This document shows, one piece after another, positions 43,236 to 52,311 of a stretch of DNA of 64,000 bases. The translations under genes and the position numbers were made by a program. The stretch lies in the NCBI GenBank assembly GCA_900489925.1, contig UEHQ01000037.1:51591-115590 (forward strand). The letters are read 5' to 3'. This DNA is from Hyphomicrobiales bacterium (GTDB lineage: Bacteria; Pseudomonadota; Alphaproteobacteria; Rhizobiales; Rhizobiaceae). The notes beneath the pieces are model-generated. The model was not told the DNA's origin and did no database searches. It saw only the letters and a list, made by a program, of their open reading frames with translations. Every line of letters starts with the position of its first letter. Position 1 is the first letter of the stretch.

Positions 43236-44882
43236 TCACTTGGCCAGTTCGATTTCGCCCGGTCGCCAGGATTTGTCGAAAAAGGGCTCCAGCGGACTGT
43301 AGAGGCGAAGGATCACGAACCAGCCCTTTCGTGGATCGGTCTGAATCCAGTTGCCGCCCACTACGCCATCGGGCTGCTTGGGACCGAACCAGATTGTTGT
43401 GGAGCCGTCTGCGGCTGCTTCGGCCGCAGGCGAAGGATAGCTCTGGCTTCCGGCACGCGGATAGCGCTGTGGTGTATCCAGCATCGACCGGGACATGTTG
43501 TCGTAGACGGTGAACGACCAGAAGTTTGCCGCCGGGATGCCTTTGGGGAGCGTGACCTTGTAAGTCTTGGCGCCGTCGAAGTGGTTCTTGTCTGCATCCG
43601 TTGAGGAGAGCAGGTACTGTGAACCTATCCCAGGAAGGCGCATCGCCATGGCAGGCGTAATCCCGGTTATGCCGTAGAAGAAGTTCGTACGCGCATCCAT
43701 CGTCCGATAGCCAGTCGGCGGATACGGCTCCACGCCTTGCGCGGTGATCTTGGGGATCGGCGTTTCGAACTCGTAGCCGGTGTCGAACAGGAAATTGAAC
43801 CAGGACGAATTGGGATAGTAGAACCAGTTTGGATCGCGCGGGCTTATAAACAGGCTCCGCGAGGTCGCATTGGCGGCCGCGAGCGCTTCAGTCATGATCT
43901 TCTTCATTCGCGCGTCCGGCGCGAATGGCTTGCCCTTGATAATCCCGATGGACGCCAATGGCCCCATCAATTCGGGATCAAGCGATGTAGCCGGCTCGCT
44001 CTGGACAACTTCGTTCAGCAACTCGAAGTAGCTCCAGTCGTTCGGCGGTATGGTGTTCATCACCTTGCCGCTGCCCTCATGAAAGACTGTGGCTGATGGC
44101 GCCTTGATTTGCCCGAGCTTTGCCTTCCCCGAGAGGAACGCGGCGATCGGCGTTCCTGCGCCGCCCGGCTCGTAGGGGTAGACCTTGGTGAATTTGCGGA
44201 TGGCCTCGACGACCGGCTTGGGATCGGTGTGGTCAGCGAGGAAGGACCGGCCGAACCACAGCACGGTGTTCGTTTTGGCGTGGGCGATATAGTAGCCACC
44301 TTCTGGAAGCGGTCCGCTGTAGTCGGGCGGTACGATCAGATATTTGCCGCCTAGCCCCCGATCGGGACCAGGCACCCCGACATCGACAACCCAACGAAAC
44401 CACGCGTCCTGAACGGCCCCGAGAAAGTCGGGTGGCGTCTCAAGCACAACGGGTCCCTTCGCAAGATCGAGGTAGCCCATGACATAAATCGTGTCGGCGT
44501 TCGCCGTCAGGAACAGCGACTTTGCGTCCATCAGATCGGAGAAGACGAGAACCTCGTTTTCTTTGACCCCTATTCTTTGAAGCTCATTGCGCACCGTCCG
44601 GATGCTCACCCCGCGCATGTTGTCCATGAAGGCGCGGTAGGCGTAGGTGAAGTCGAGATTGTCGTAGAGTTTCGCGGCGGTTTCCTTCGTAGGGACTCCG
44701 TCTTTGAACTCCAGTTTGCCGATCGGAGTGTCGACGGCATCTGGCGTCGAAATGGCTCCCGGTATCTCCGGCGCCGTTTGCGCCAACGCAACTCCCGGCA
44801 TGACTGCATGAAACCACGCGACTGCCGCGATGGCGACGGCCGTACCACGGACGGTTTTGAACTTCGGGAATTTGCGTGGCAT
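43236..44882 (-). CDS. DUF1254/DUF1214 family exported protein
   Basis: A 548-residue protein with a signal peptide (AVAIAAVAWFHAVMPGVALA, cleaved before QTAPE). DUF1254 occupies the first half (FTYAYRAFMDNMRGVSIRTV, NADTIYVMGYLDLAKGPVVL, FRWVVDVGVPGPDRGLGGKY) and DUF1214 the C-terminal part (NFWSFTVYDNMSRSMLDTPQ, then PDGVVGGNWIQTDPRKGWFV). Such proteins are widespread and of unknown function. The ATG at 44882 has AAAGG upstream; longer starts to 45053 are rejected because they precede the signal peptide by a basic leader. Confidence 0.9.
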   Translation of the reverse strand: MPRKFPKFKTVRGTAVAIAAVAWFHAVMPGVALAQTAPEIPGAISTPDAVDTPIGKLEFKDGVPTKETAAKLYDNLDFTYAYRAFMDNMRGVSIRTVRNELQRIGVKENEVLVFSDLMDAKSLFLTANADTIYVMGYLDLAKGPVVLETPPDFLGAVQDAWFRWVVDVGVPGPDRGLGGKYLIVPPDYSGPLPEGGYYIAHAKTNTVLWFGRSFLADHTDPKPVVEAIRKFTKVYPYEPGGAGTPIAAFLSGKAKLGQIKAPSATVFHEGSGKVMNTIPPNDWSYFELLNEVVQSEPATSLDPELMGPLASIGIIKGKPFAPDARMKKIMTEALAAANATSRSLFISPRDPNWFYYPNSSWFNFLFDTGYEFETPIPKITAQGVEPYPPTGYRTMDARTNFFYGITGITPAMAMRLPGIGSQYLLSSTDADKNHFDGAKTYKVTLPKGIPAANFWSFTVYDNMSRSMLDTPQRYPRAGSQSYPSPAAEAAADGSTTIWFGPKQPDGVVGGNWIQTDPRKGWFVILRLYSPLEPFFDKSWRPGEIELAK

Positions 44883-45176
44883 CCAGGTGACCTTTCGTTC
44901 TCGCGACATCCATGGGAGATCGCACGGCGCTCGCAGACAGCAGAAGTACGTAACAGTAAATTTACGTAGCCAAGCGCACCGGCGTGACCTATGCGCTACA
45001 GGCGCCGGATGCGACCAACTTTGACGGAGCTCACTTAAACACCATCGTTTCACAACGCAGATGCTTGCGGATGCGCATCTCTCCAGGTGAATTGTCGGGA
45101 TCGCTGTGCCGCCTGTTAATCGGGCTCAGGAATTGCGTTGCTCACCAATTCCGGTGCCACACCCAACAATGTTCCA

Positions 45177-45656
45177 TCAAACGGGAACCTCAAGGCCAGC
45201 CTTAATACGGTCCATCGCGACAAACGTCCGGAACTTTTTGACGTTGTTGTTTCCAAAAAACAGCCGCTTGGTCAGTGCTTCATAGGCCGTCATCGAGGGC
45301 ACGGTGATGACAAGCACAAAGTCTGCCTCTCCCGTCACATAGTAGCAGAGCTGGATTTCGGGGATGGCCGCGAACTCGCGCTTTGCGTTTTCGATCTGCT
45401 CCGCCGTTTCGCTTATGACCTCGACCTCGACGAAGATGGTGATCGGGTGGCCGAGTGCGGCCGGATCGACGATCGCGACGTTCGCCTGGATCACGCCGGT
45501 CTCCGTCATTCTCTTTATCCGACGCTGAACCGCCGGAGCAGACAGGTTCACCGCTTCGCCGATCTTCCGTTGTGGCGTCAGATTGTCCTTTTGCAGGATA
45601 GCGAGGATCTGGCGATCGAAATCATCCAATGCCCACCGGCGCGCTTTTTCAGCCAT
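45177..45656 (-). CDS. Lrp/AsnC family transcriptional regulator
   Basis: A 159-residue regulator. N-terminal HTH (LDDFDRQILAILQKDNLTPQ then IGEAVNLSAPAVQRRIKRMT) and a C-terminal RAM ligand-binding domain (IQLCYYVTGEADFVLVITVP). The GAGG before ATG 45656 and family length fix the start. Divergent from the diaminopropionate operon with 103 bases between, so it likely controls that operon with an amino acid ligand. Confidence 0.93.
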   Translation of the reverse strand: MAEKARRWALDDFDRQILAILQKDNLTPQRKIGEAVNLSAPAVQRRIKRMTETGVIQANVAIVDPAALGHPITIFVEVEVISETAEQIENAKREFAAIPEIQLCYYVTGEADFVLVITVPSMTAYEALTKRLFFGNNNVKKFRTFVAMDRIKAGLEVPV

Positions 45657-45710
45657 TCTCGAACCTCGATGAAACAAAATTGCAAATTGAGCCTCGAAAT
45701 ACAGCGCACT

Positions 45711-45727
45711 TTGCATGCCGACTGCAA
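45711..45727. promoter_or_regulatory. Possible Lrp-family binding site
   Basis: TTGCA (45711-45715) and TGCAA (45723-45727) form an inverted repeat with a 7-base spacer. A related sequence AATTGCAAATT lies at about 45678-45688. Both are inside the gap between the divergent Lrp-type regulator and dpaL-like genes, where an autoregulator would bind. Confidence 0.4.
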
Positions 45728-45759
45728 TATATTTCCCCTCGAACAGAGCGAGGTCCACC

Positions 45760-46968
45760 ATGTTTCTCAAGAATTCGAATGCGGCATACAAGGCTCCCCT
45801 CGATCCGCGTGATGCCGAAACGCTGGGTATGGACGCTGTTGCAACGGTTCAGCGGTTCCTCTCCTTCCGGGAAAACAACGCGGAGACGCCACTTGTCGCC
45901 TTGTCCGCGCTTGCTCGCGAACTTGGTGTCTCCAGCATTCACATGAAAGACGAGGGATTCAGGCTCGGCCTTGGCAGCTTCAAGGCGCTCGGCGGTTCCT
46001 ATGCCGTGATCCGGCTTGTCCTAGAAGAGGCCAGCAAGCGGCTGTCGCGACCTGTCGATGTCTCCGAACTGCAGACCCCTGAGGTCACCGCTGTCGCAAA
46101 GACCATGACCGTCGCCTGCGCCACGGACGGCAACCACGGGCGCTCCGTCGCCCAGGGAGCCCAGCTCGTGGGTGCAAAGGCCGCAATCTTCGTGCATTCC
46201 GGCGTCAGCGCCGAGCGGATCGCAGCGATTGCCCGGTTCGGCGCCGAGATGATCCGTGTTGAGGGAACTTACGACGAATCGGTGAAAGAAGCAGCCAGAG
46301 TCGCCATCGAACGTGACTGGACGATCGTGTCGGATACCTCGTGGCCGGGCTATGAACGGATCCCCGGTCTGGTCATGCAAGGGTACACCGCCCTCGTGCA
46401 GGAGGCGCTTCGGGAGATGCCGCAACCTCCGACGCATGTCTTCGTTCAATCGGGCGTCGGCGGTATCGCCGCGGCTGCCGCAGGTCACCTCGCGATCGCC
46501 CTCGGCGACCAGCGGCCGGTGTTCACCGTCGTGGATCCCAGTCGCGCCGCCTGCATTGTCGAAACCGCCAAGGCGGGGCATCCTGTCGTCATCCCGCATG
46601 GCGAACCGACAGTCATGGCAATGCTGGAGTGCTACGAGCCCTCGCTCGTGGCTTGGCGCGTCCTTTCTCGGGTAGCCGACGCCTTCATGACCGTGGACGA
46701 GGACGATGCGATCGCCGTGATGAAGCGGCTGGCCTATCCAGCCCCGGGGGATCCGGCGGTCGTGGCGGGCGAAAGCGGCGGCGTGGGCCTGGCGGGATTG
46801 ATCAAGGCAATCAGCGATCCGGTGAACAAAGCTGCGCTGGAGCTTGGGCCGCATTCCCGGGTTCTCGTCATCAACACCGAGGGTGCGACGGATCCGGCCA
46901 AATACGAAGAAATCGTCGGGCAAACCCCTGACGACGTACTGAAACAAAATGCGAAGGCGATGGCATGA
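45760..46968 (+). CDS. dpaL: Diaminopropionate ammonia-lyase
   Basis: A 402-residue PLP enzyme of fold type II that turns 2,3-diaminopropionate into pyruvate and two ammonia. The PLP lysine is Lys75 in LGSFKALGGSYA. Other marks: CATDGNHGRSVAQGAQLVGA, the GVGGIAAAAAGHLA phosphate loop, and the C-terminal GESGGVGLAGL. Length equals E. coli YgeX. GCGAGG lies 7 bases before the ATG. First gene of a three-gene operon whose next two genes are M20 amidohydrolases. Confidence 0.94.
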   Translation: MFLKNSNAAYKAPLDPRDAETLGMDAVATVQRFLSFRENNAETPLVALSALARELGVSSIHMKDEGFRLGLGSFKALGGSYAVIRLVLEEASKRLSRPVDVSELQTPEVTAVAKTMTVACATDGNHGRSVAQGAQLVGAKAAIFVHSGVSAERIAAIARFGAEMIRVEGTYDESVKEAARVAIERDWTIVSDTSWPGYERIPGLVMQGYTALVQEALREMPQPPTHVFVQSGVGGIAAAAAGHLAIALGDQRPVFTVVDPSRAACIVETAKAGHPVVIPHGEPTVMAMLECYEPSLVAWRVLSRVADAFMTVDEDDAIAVMKRLAYPAPGDPAVVAGESGGVGLAGLIKAISDPVNKAALELGPHSRVLVINTEGATDPAKYEEIVGQTPDDVLKQNAKAMA

Positions 46969-48209
46969 GTGGATCATCGGTGAACACAGAGCGTCTGCTT
47001 GCACGCCTTCAGGATCTAGGCTCCATCGGCAGGGACGACACCGGGCGTCTCGTCCGGCTTGCGGCATCGGCTGCAGACAAGCTCGGCCGCGACCGCTTGG
47101 TCGGCTGGATGCAAAGTGCCGGGCTAGAGATTGCGGTCGATCGCATCGGCAATATCTTTGGCATCTGGACACCGCCGGGTGTCGACAGCTCGGCCAAACC
47201 CCTGATGATTGGTTCGCATATCGACACGGTTATCAACGCCGGCATCTTCGACGGATGCTACGGTGTTCTTGCCGGGCTTGAGGTCATCGAGACCCTTATG
47301 GAAAGCGGTATAACCCCTAGGCGCCCGATCGTGGTCGGTGCGTTCACCAACGAGGAAGGTGTGCGCTACGCGCCCGACATGATGGGCTCGCTCGTCTATT
47401 CGGGAGGATTGGGCATCGAGGAGGCACTGGCAACCGTTGGCACCGACGGGTCGACCCTCGGCGCCGAACTCGCCCGGATTGGTTATGCCGGAACGCACGA
47501 ACCGGGCTTCGTGCAGCCTCACGCCTATCTGGAACTGCACATCGAACAGGGCCCGGTGCTGGAGCGCGAAGGCGCATCGATCGGCGCGGTTGAGAACCTC
47601 CAGGGAATTTCCTGGCAGAAAGTAACGATCGAAGGAGACGCCAACCATGCCGGCACGACCCCGATCTCGATGCGTCGAGATGCCGGGCTTGCGGCAGCAC
47701 GCATCATTACCTTCCTGCGGGAGCGGGCTCACGCCTCCAATACCCCGACTGTTGCGACGGTCGGCTGCATCGAATTCGAACCGAACGCGATCAACGTCAT
47801 TCCTTCCAAGGCAACGTTGACTGTTGACCTTCGCGATCCGGATGAGGAACGTCTGCTGGCGGAGGAGAAAGCTCTGGCAGATTATATCTCCAGGCTCGCG
47901 ACCGATGAACGCGTCACCATCTCGACGGAGCGTTTGGCGCGATTTCAGCCGGTGACGTTCCACAGCGGCATGGTCGACAGGATCGAGAAGGCGGCAGGCG
48001 GGCGCGGATTGAGATCGAGGAGAATGACATCCGGCGCGGGGCACGACGCCCAGATGATCGCACGCATCGCACCATCGGCGATGATCTTCGTCCCGAGCAT
48101 CGGCGGCATCAGCCACAACCCGAAAGAACACACGCCCGATATAGATCTGGTCGCGGGTGCCAATGTCCTGTTGGACGTGGTTCGCGAACTGACCACCTCC
48201 GAGGATTGA
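46965..48209 (+). CDS. M20 family Zn-dependent hydrolase (allantoate/N-carbamoyl-amino-acid amidohydrolase type)
   Basis: A 414-residue metallopeptidase-like enzyme. Metal ligands: IGSHIDTVINAGIFDG near residue 83, GAFTNEEGVRYAPDMMGS near residue 126, and HIEQGPVLEREG near residue 193. The FEPNAINVIPSKATLTVDLRD and TSGAGHDAQMIARIAPSAMI blocks are typical of the hydantoinase/carbamoylase (HyuC/AllC) group. Overlaps dpaL by 4 bases. Probably removes an N-carbamoyl or ureido group from a substrate feeding DpaL (inference). Confidence 0.9.
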   Translation: MSGSSVNTERLLARLQDLGSIGRDDTGRLVRLAASAADKLGRDRLVGWMQSAGLEIAVDRIGNIFGIWTPPGVDSSAKPLMIGSHIDTVINAGIFDGCYGVLAGLEVIETLMESGITPRRPIVVGAFTNEEGVRYAPDMMGSLVYSGGLGIEEALATVGTDGSTLGAELARIGYAGTHEPGFVQPHAYLELHIEQGPVLEREGASIGAVENLQGISWQKVTIEGDANHAGTTPISMRRDAGLAAARIITFLRERAHASNTPTVATVGCIEFEPNAINVIPSKATLTVDLRDPDEERLLAEEKALADYISRLATDERVTISTERLARFQPVTFHSGMVDRIEKAAGGRGLRSRRMTSGAGHDAQMIARIAPSAMIFVPSIGGISHNPKEHTPDIDLVAGANVLLDVVRELTTSED

Positions 48210-48213
48210 ACCG

Positions 48214-49371
48214 ATGACCGACATCCAGACGCTTCATGCCGAAATGACCGAATGGCGCCGGCATCTACATGCCAATCCGGAGTTCGGCTTCGAGGAACAG
48301 GCGACGTCAGCGTTCGTGGCGGCCAAGCTCAGGGAGTTCGGTCTGGACGAGGTCGCTGAAGGCGTTGGCGGCACGGGGGTCGTGGGCACGCTCAGGCGCG
48401 GCACGGGGAACCGCGCCATCGCGCTTCGCGCCGACATGGACGCACTACGGATCACCGAACAAGGCGCCTCACAATATAAGTCCCGGAACGCAGGCGTCAT
48501 GCATGCCTGCGGTCACGATGGTCATACCGCCATGCTCCTTGGCGCGGCAAAGCTGCTGGCCGAAGAAGGCGGTTTTGATGGCACCATCCGGTTTGTATTC
48601 CAGCCAGCGGAGGAATGGGGCAGGGGGGCGCTCGCCATGATGTCTGATGGCCTCTTCGAACGGTTTCCCTTCGATGAAGTCTACGGCATCCACAATATGC
48701 CGGGCCTCCCAATTGGACATTTCGAAACCAAGGCCGGCGCTTTCATGCCCGCAGAGGACAATTTCGAGATCAATCTTACCGGCGTCGGCGGCCATGCGGC
48801 CCGCCCGCATTGGGGCAACGAGGTTCTGGTCGCGGCTTGCGCCCTGGTCACCAACCTCCAGACGATTGTCGCACGGCGCATCGACCCTGCCGATATCGGC
48901 GTCGTTTCGGTGACGGAACTCATCACCGACGGTACCAGAAACGCGCTGCCCGGCACCGCAAGGATCCTGGGTGACGCCCGCAGCTTTAACAGCGAGATCA
49001 GCGAGCGCATCGAAAAGCAGATGCGTGTGATCGCACAAGGCACTGCGCTCGCCTACAATGTCGAAGCAGACGTCACCTACACACGGGAGTTTGTGCCCTT
49101 GCTCAACGACCCCGTCCTCGCCGACGAAGCCATGACCGTTGCGGCAGAACTTCTCGGAGGCGCAAACGTTCGGGTCACCGACAAGCCCATGACGGGATCC
49201 GAGGATTTCGCCCGGTTCCTCAGCCGGGTCCCGGGATGTTTCGTCTTCCTCGGAAACGGCAAGGACTCGGCACCACTGCACAATCCGACCTATGACTTCA
49301 ACGACGAAGGCCTCGTCCATGGCATGCGCTTCCATGCCGGCATAGCGCGCCGACGTCTTGCGCAGAGCTAG
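48214..49371 (+). CDS. M20 family amidohydrolase (aminoacylase/hippurate hydrolase type)
   Basis: A 385-residue enzyme that hydrolyses an N-acyl amino acid. Marks: WRRHLHANPEFGFEEQATSA near residue 12, ALRADMDALRITEQ, VMHACGHDGHTAMLLGAAKL, FQPAEEWGRGALAMMSDGLF, and MTGSEDFARFLSRVPGCFVF. It starts 4 bases after the previous stop and is the last gene of the operon. Together with the HyuC-like gene it could process differently substituted forms of diaminopropionate. Substrate unproven. Confidence 0.91.
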   Translation: MTDIQTLHAEMTEWRRHLHANPEFGFEEQATSAFVAAKLREFGLDEVAEGVGGTGVVGTLRRGTGNRAIALRADMDALRITEQGASQYKSRNAGVMHACGHDGHTAMLLGAAKLLAEEGGFDGTIRFVFQPAEEWGRGALAMMSDGLFERFPFDEVYGIHNMPGLPIGHFETKAGAFMPAEDNFEINLTGVGGHAARPHWGNEVLVAACALVTNLQTIVARRIDPADIGVVSVTELITDGTRNALPGTARILGDARSFNSEISERIEKQMRVIAQGTALAYNVEADVTYTREFVPLLNDPVLADEAMTVAAELLGGANVRVTDKPMTGSEDFARFLSRVPGCFVFLGNGKDSAPLHNPTYDFNDEGLVHGMRFHAGIARRRLAQS

Positions 49372-49515
49372 TCGCAGGGCATCGGCAGCGAATATTTTGA
49401 CCGCTCGCGCATCACGCTGATACCTATAGCCTAAAGCAGTGAACTCATATCGGACGGCGTGTTCGTTTGCTTTGGACAAGTAGTCTTCGCGAGTGAAGAG
49501 ATTGCGTCTACGCCG

Positions 49516-50307
49516 CTAACGCTCGCTGAGTCCGGGCGCAATCCACTCGCGAATGATGCTGATAAGCAACTCTGCGGATTCCCGGTGCGGGTTGTGCCCG
49601 ACCCCTTGGAGGATCTTGGACATCCCACGACGACCTGCGATCCGCTCGGGGTGAGCGGCTGAGCCGTATTGGTCAAGCTCGCCATGGATCGCGAGCACAG
49701 GACATTTGAGAGCATCCAATGCGGCGTCTAGGCTCCAGCCGGCGAAATCGGGAGCGAGCCACGTATCGATCCAGGCTTGCAGAACCCAGCCTGTCTTTTC
49801 ACCATGGTACTTCGCGAGACGACCGAGGCTTTCCGTGGAGAAAAACTCGGCTTGCGCTTTCTTGATTCCCTCGATCGTCCGATCTTCGACGAAGGCTTGA
49901 GCGGCTATGGTGACCACAGCCTTGCACGTCTCAGGAAACGCACAGCCGGTCTCCACAGCCATTCCGCCGCCAACGCTATGACCGCAGGCGATGAAGTCGC
50001 CGATCGACAGTTCCTTCAGCAGGATCGGAATGAAGCTCACCGCTTCTTCGCGCACGAAGCCCTTTTCGAGAATGTCGGTTCGCGCTGCGGAGCGACCGAA
50101 GCCCAATCGGTCGTAGGCCAAAACCCTCCGGCCAGTCGCGATGGCCAGTTGCTTCGGAAAGTCTCTCCAAAGAGCGACACATCCCAAAGAGTCGTGAAAC
50201 AACAGGATGGTCTGCTCGGACGCGAGGTTGGTTGGTGTCCATTGCTTGGAGTAGAGCCGGCCCTGTGGGCATCGGATCCAATGCTCGACCTCAAGCACCT
50301 CTGTCAT
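49516..50307 (-). CDS. Alpha/beta hydrolase
   Basis: A 263-residue hydrolase. Oxyanion region TILLFHDSLGCVALWRDFPK; nucleophile in IACGHSVGGGMAVETG (Ser near residue 112); acid in AIHGELDQYG (Asp), and the final His in GVGHNPHRESA. The triad is complete. GGA precedes ATG 50307; an in-frame TTG 12 bases earlier is an alternative. Esterase/haloalkane-type function cannot be separated by sequence alone. Convergent with the amidohydrolase operon. Confidence 0.9.
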   Translation of the reverse strand: MTEVLEVEHWIRCPQGRLYSKQWTPTNLASEQTILLFHDSLGCVALWRDFPKQLAIATGRRVLAYDRLGFGRSAARTDILEKGFVREEAVSFIPILLKELSIGDFIACGHSVGGGMAVETGCAFPETCKAVVTIAAQAFVEDRTIEGIKKAQAEFFSTESLGRLAKYHGEKTGWVLQAWIDTWLAPDFAGWSLDAALDALKCPVLAIHGELDQYGSAAHPERIAGRRGMSKILQGVGHNPHRESAELLISIIREWIAPGLSER

Positions 50308-50363
50308 TCGGGGTTCCAATCGGCGGCTGGGTTTGACATCTACCGGCGCCTCCGCCGGGGCGC

Positions 50364-50531
50364 CTAGAGCGGCATGATGCCGTCAACCCAATATGCCACC
50401 CGATGCCTGAAGTAGTTAGCCTGCTCGCGCGTTTCCAACCAGACGGCATGACTATATTGCCCCCTGCATGCAATCTGATCGATCACAGAGAGACCCGCCA
50501 ACAGACCGACAACGAAAAGCAAACCGCGCAT
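50364..50531 (-). CDS. Small 55-residue exported/membrane-anchored protein
   Basis: Minus-strand ATG at 50531, TAG at 50364-50366. It begins MRGLLFVVGLLAGLSVIDQI, a hydrophobic N-terminus, then a polar segment with aromatic residues (GQYSHAVWLETREQANYFRH) and ends WVDGIMPL. The layout (hydrophobic start, VW-x-E-x-x-x-QA-x-x-F, then W) resembles short uncharacterised rhizobial membrane proteins, recalled from memory. No strong ribosome binding site, which lowers confidence. Confidence 0.55.
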   Translation of the reverse strand: MRGLLFVVGLLAGLSVIDQIACRGQYSHAVWLETREQANYFRHRVAYWVDGIMPL

Positions 50532-50661
50532 GCGGTAATATTAGAAATCATCGATTTAGAATCCACTAACGTGCCCTGCGGCCCATACGGGCGCTGGATC
50601 CGGAACGCAGCCCGATATCGCCCCATAGCCGTGACCTGTCCGTGTCCAACCGGGCCGAGCA

Positions 50662-51084
50662 TTAGGTCGGCTCGAACCGCAGGATCCCGGCCACCCGCGG
50701 CCCGGTGGCAGAATCAGAGGGATGGGAAACTCCATCCATCACTTGGACTTCGTGAAAATCAAACGGGCTGACGCCCGCGATGCAGGCGACATTGACACCG
50801 AACTGGCTCGGATTCGAGCGGCGCTGATGGTGAGTATAGATGCCGCAGGTACTGCAGAAATAATGCTTAGCGGTGCCAGTGTGAAACTGATAAAGCGTCA
50901 GCTTGTCTTCACCTTGGACAAATTCGATGTCGGAGAGCTGAGCTGAGACGGCGATGGCACCCCGCATCCGGCAGTAAGAGCATGAACAACGGCGTATCGT
51001 GTTGAATTCATCCGTGAGCCGAACTCGGAACCTTACGGAACCACAGTGGCAAGCTGCATCATGGTGTTGTCTCTCGTCGCTCAT
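50662..51084 (-). CDS. GFA family protein (glutathione-dependent formaldehyde-activating-like)
   Basis: A 140-residue zinc-binding protein. Cys pattern of the GFA/CENP-V fold: AACHCGSVRFRVR near residue 11, RRCSCSYCRMRGA near residue 31, and HYFCSTCGIYTHHQRR near residue 73. The ATG at 51084 has GGTGGA upstream; the frame runs much further, but the upstream part lacks family residues. The real reaction of most family members is unknown. Confidence 0.92.
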   Translation of the reverse strand: MSDERQHHDAACHCGSVRFRVRLTDEFNTIRRCSCSYCRMRGAIAVSAQLSDIEFVQGEDKLTLYQFHTGTAKHYFCSTCGIYTHHQRRSNPSQFGVNVACIAGVSPFDFHEVQVMDGVSHPSDSATGPRVAGILRFEPT

Positions 51085-51181
51085 TATCGATCCACCGTAC
51101 TGTTTTCCGCAATAACTAACCAAGCCGGACGCTGGCGGCAATCTTCGATCGCTCGACCTTCCTCGTTCGACAAGGCGCGCT

Positions 51182-51203
51182 GCCGGGGGGTGACCCCCCC
51201 GGC
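51182..51203. repeat. GC-rich hairpin between divergent genes
   Basis: GCCGGGGGG-TGA-CCCCCCCGGC: a perfect 9-base stem with a 3-base loop, lying between the GFA gene (minus) and DUF1003 gene (plus). No T-run follows. A weaker second hairpin CTCCCC/GGGGAG is at about 51216-51237. Both are upstream of both genes, so a terminator role for either is unlikely. Confidence 0.5.
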
Positions 51204-51304
51204 GACGGCAGCAATACTCCCCTAATTTTGCGGGGAGATGAATGTCACAATCCTGTTCGAATTGACGGCTAGACGGGCGAAAAATCGGCAACGAGGATCG
51301 GCAG

Positions 51305-52213
51305 ATGGCAGAAGAGAAGCCCCTGGATTTCGCGGGAGAAATCGTTGATTTCGACGCCGGGCACGGTGAGGCCGCCACCGTCGAGATGGACGACTACAGC
51401 AAGAGCCTTGCCCAAGCGAAGGCGAAGTCGGTCAAGCTGGTGGACGCGATCACGGGAGCGGTTCTGAAGAAGAAGGACGCCATCCATTTTGACGATATGC
51501 GCCCCGCGCTCGCGGATTTCGTGCGGCAGAAGCATCCCGGTCTTCGCTCGGACGACTACATCAGCCGCAAGGTGGTCGATGACTATCGCGGCCAGTACAT
51601 TGCCGAGCTGCTGCGCGACGAACGCGGCGAGCTTTCCAACCTCGAAGACGAAGTCGTCGAGAGCCTGAAGAGCCATGACACACTCGCCGAGAACATCGAG
51701 GAGGACTACGAGGAACACCGCTCGCTCGGCGACCGCGTCGCCGATGTGGTCGCAACCTTTGGCGGAAGCTGGACCTTTATCATATCCTTCTGCTTGTTCC
51801 TTGCCGTCTGGATGGGGATCAATCTGGCGCTTGGCGAAAAGAGTGCCTTCGACGTCTATCCCTTCATCCTGCTCAACCTGATCCTGTCGACGATCGCGGC
51901 GCTGCAGGCACCGATCATCATGATGAGCCAGCGCCGCCAGGAATCGAAGGATCGGCTGCGCGCGCTCAACGACTACAAGGTCAATCTCAAGGCCGAGTTG
52001 GAAATCCGCCACCTGCACGAAAAGGTCGATCACCTGTTGAACCGGCAGTGGGAGCGACTGACCGAAATCCAGCAGATCCAGATCGAAATGATGCTGGAAC
52101 AGGCCAAGGCAGCGAACCGGGCGCTGAAGATGAGCAAGGCGCAGAAGACCAAGACCAATGCGCTGAAGAACTTGTTCAGCACGACACCCAAGGCGCACGA
52201 CAGCGACGAATAG
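51305..52213 (+). CDS. DUF1003 family membrane protein
   Basis: A 302-residue protein. N-terminal cytosolic part of about 140 residues (RSLGDRVADVVATFGGSWTF marks the DUF1003 start), then two membrane helices (FIISFCLFLAVWMGINLAL and FILLNLILSTIAALQAPIIM), then SQRRQESKDRLRALNDYKVN and a C-terminal coiled coil (HEKVDHLLNRQWERLTEIQQ). DUF1003 has been linked to cytoplasmic-facing structural roles without known reaction. Start ATG 51305. Confidence 0.93.
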   Translation: MAEEKPLDFAGEIVDFDAGHGEAATVEMDDYSKSLAQAKAKSVKLVDAITGAVLKKKDAIHFDDMRPALADFVRQKHPGLRSDDYISRKVVDDYRGQYIAELLRDERGELSNLEDEVVESLKSHDTLAENIEEDYEEHRSLGDRVADVVATFGGSWTFIISFCLFLAVWMGINLALGEKSAFDVYPFILLNLILSTIAALQAPIIMMSQRRQESKDRLRALNDYKVNLKAELEIRHLHEKVDHLLNRQWERLTEIQQIQIEMMLEQAKAANRALKMSKAQKTKTNALKNLFSTTPKAHDSDE

Positions 52214-52311
52214 GGTATCGCCCAGGGGCGAGCGGCCTAGCTGGACACCCCGCAGGTCATCCACGACCGCTCGCAGGGACTAATCGCAAGTCCGTTGTCG
52301 AAACATGCCAA

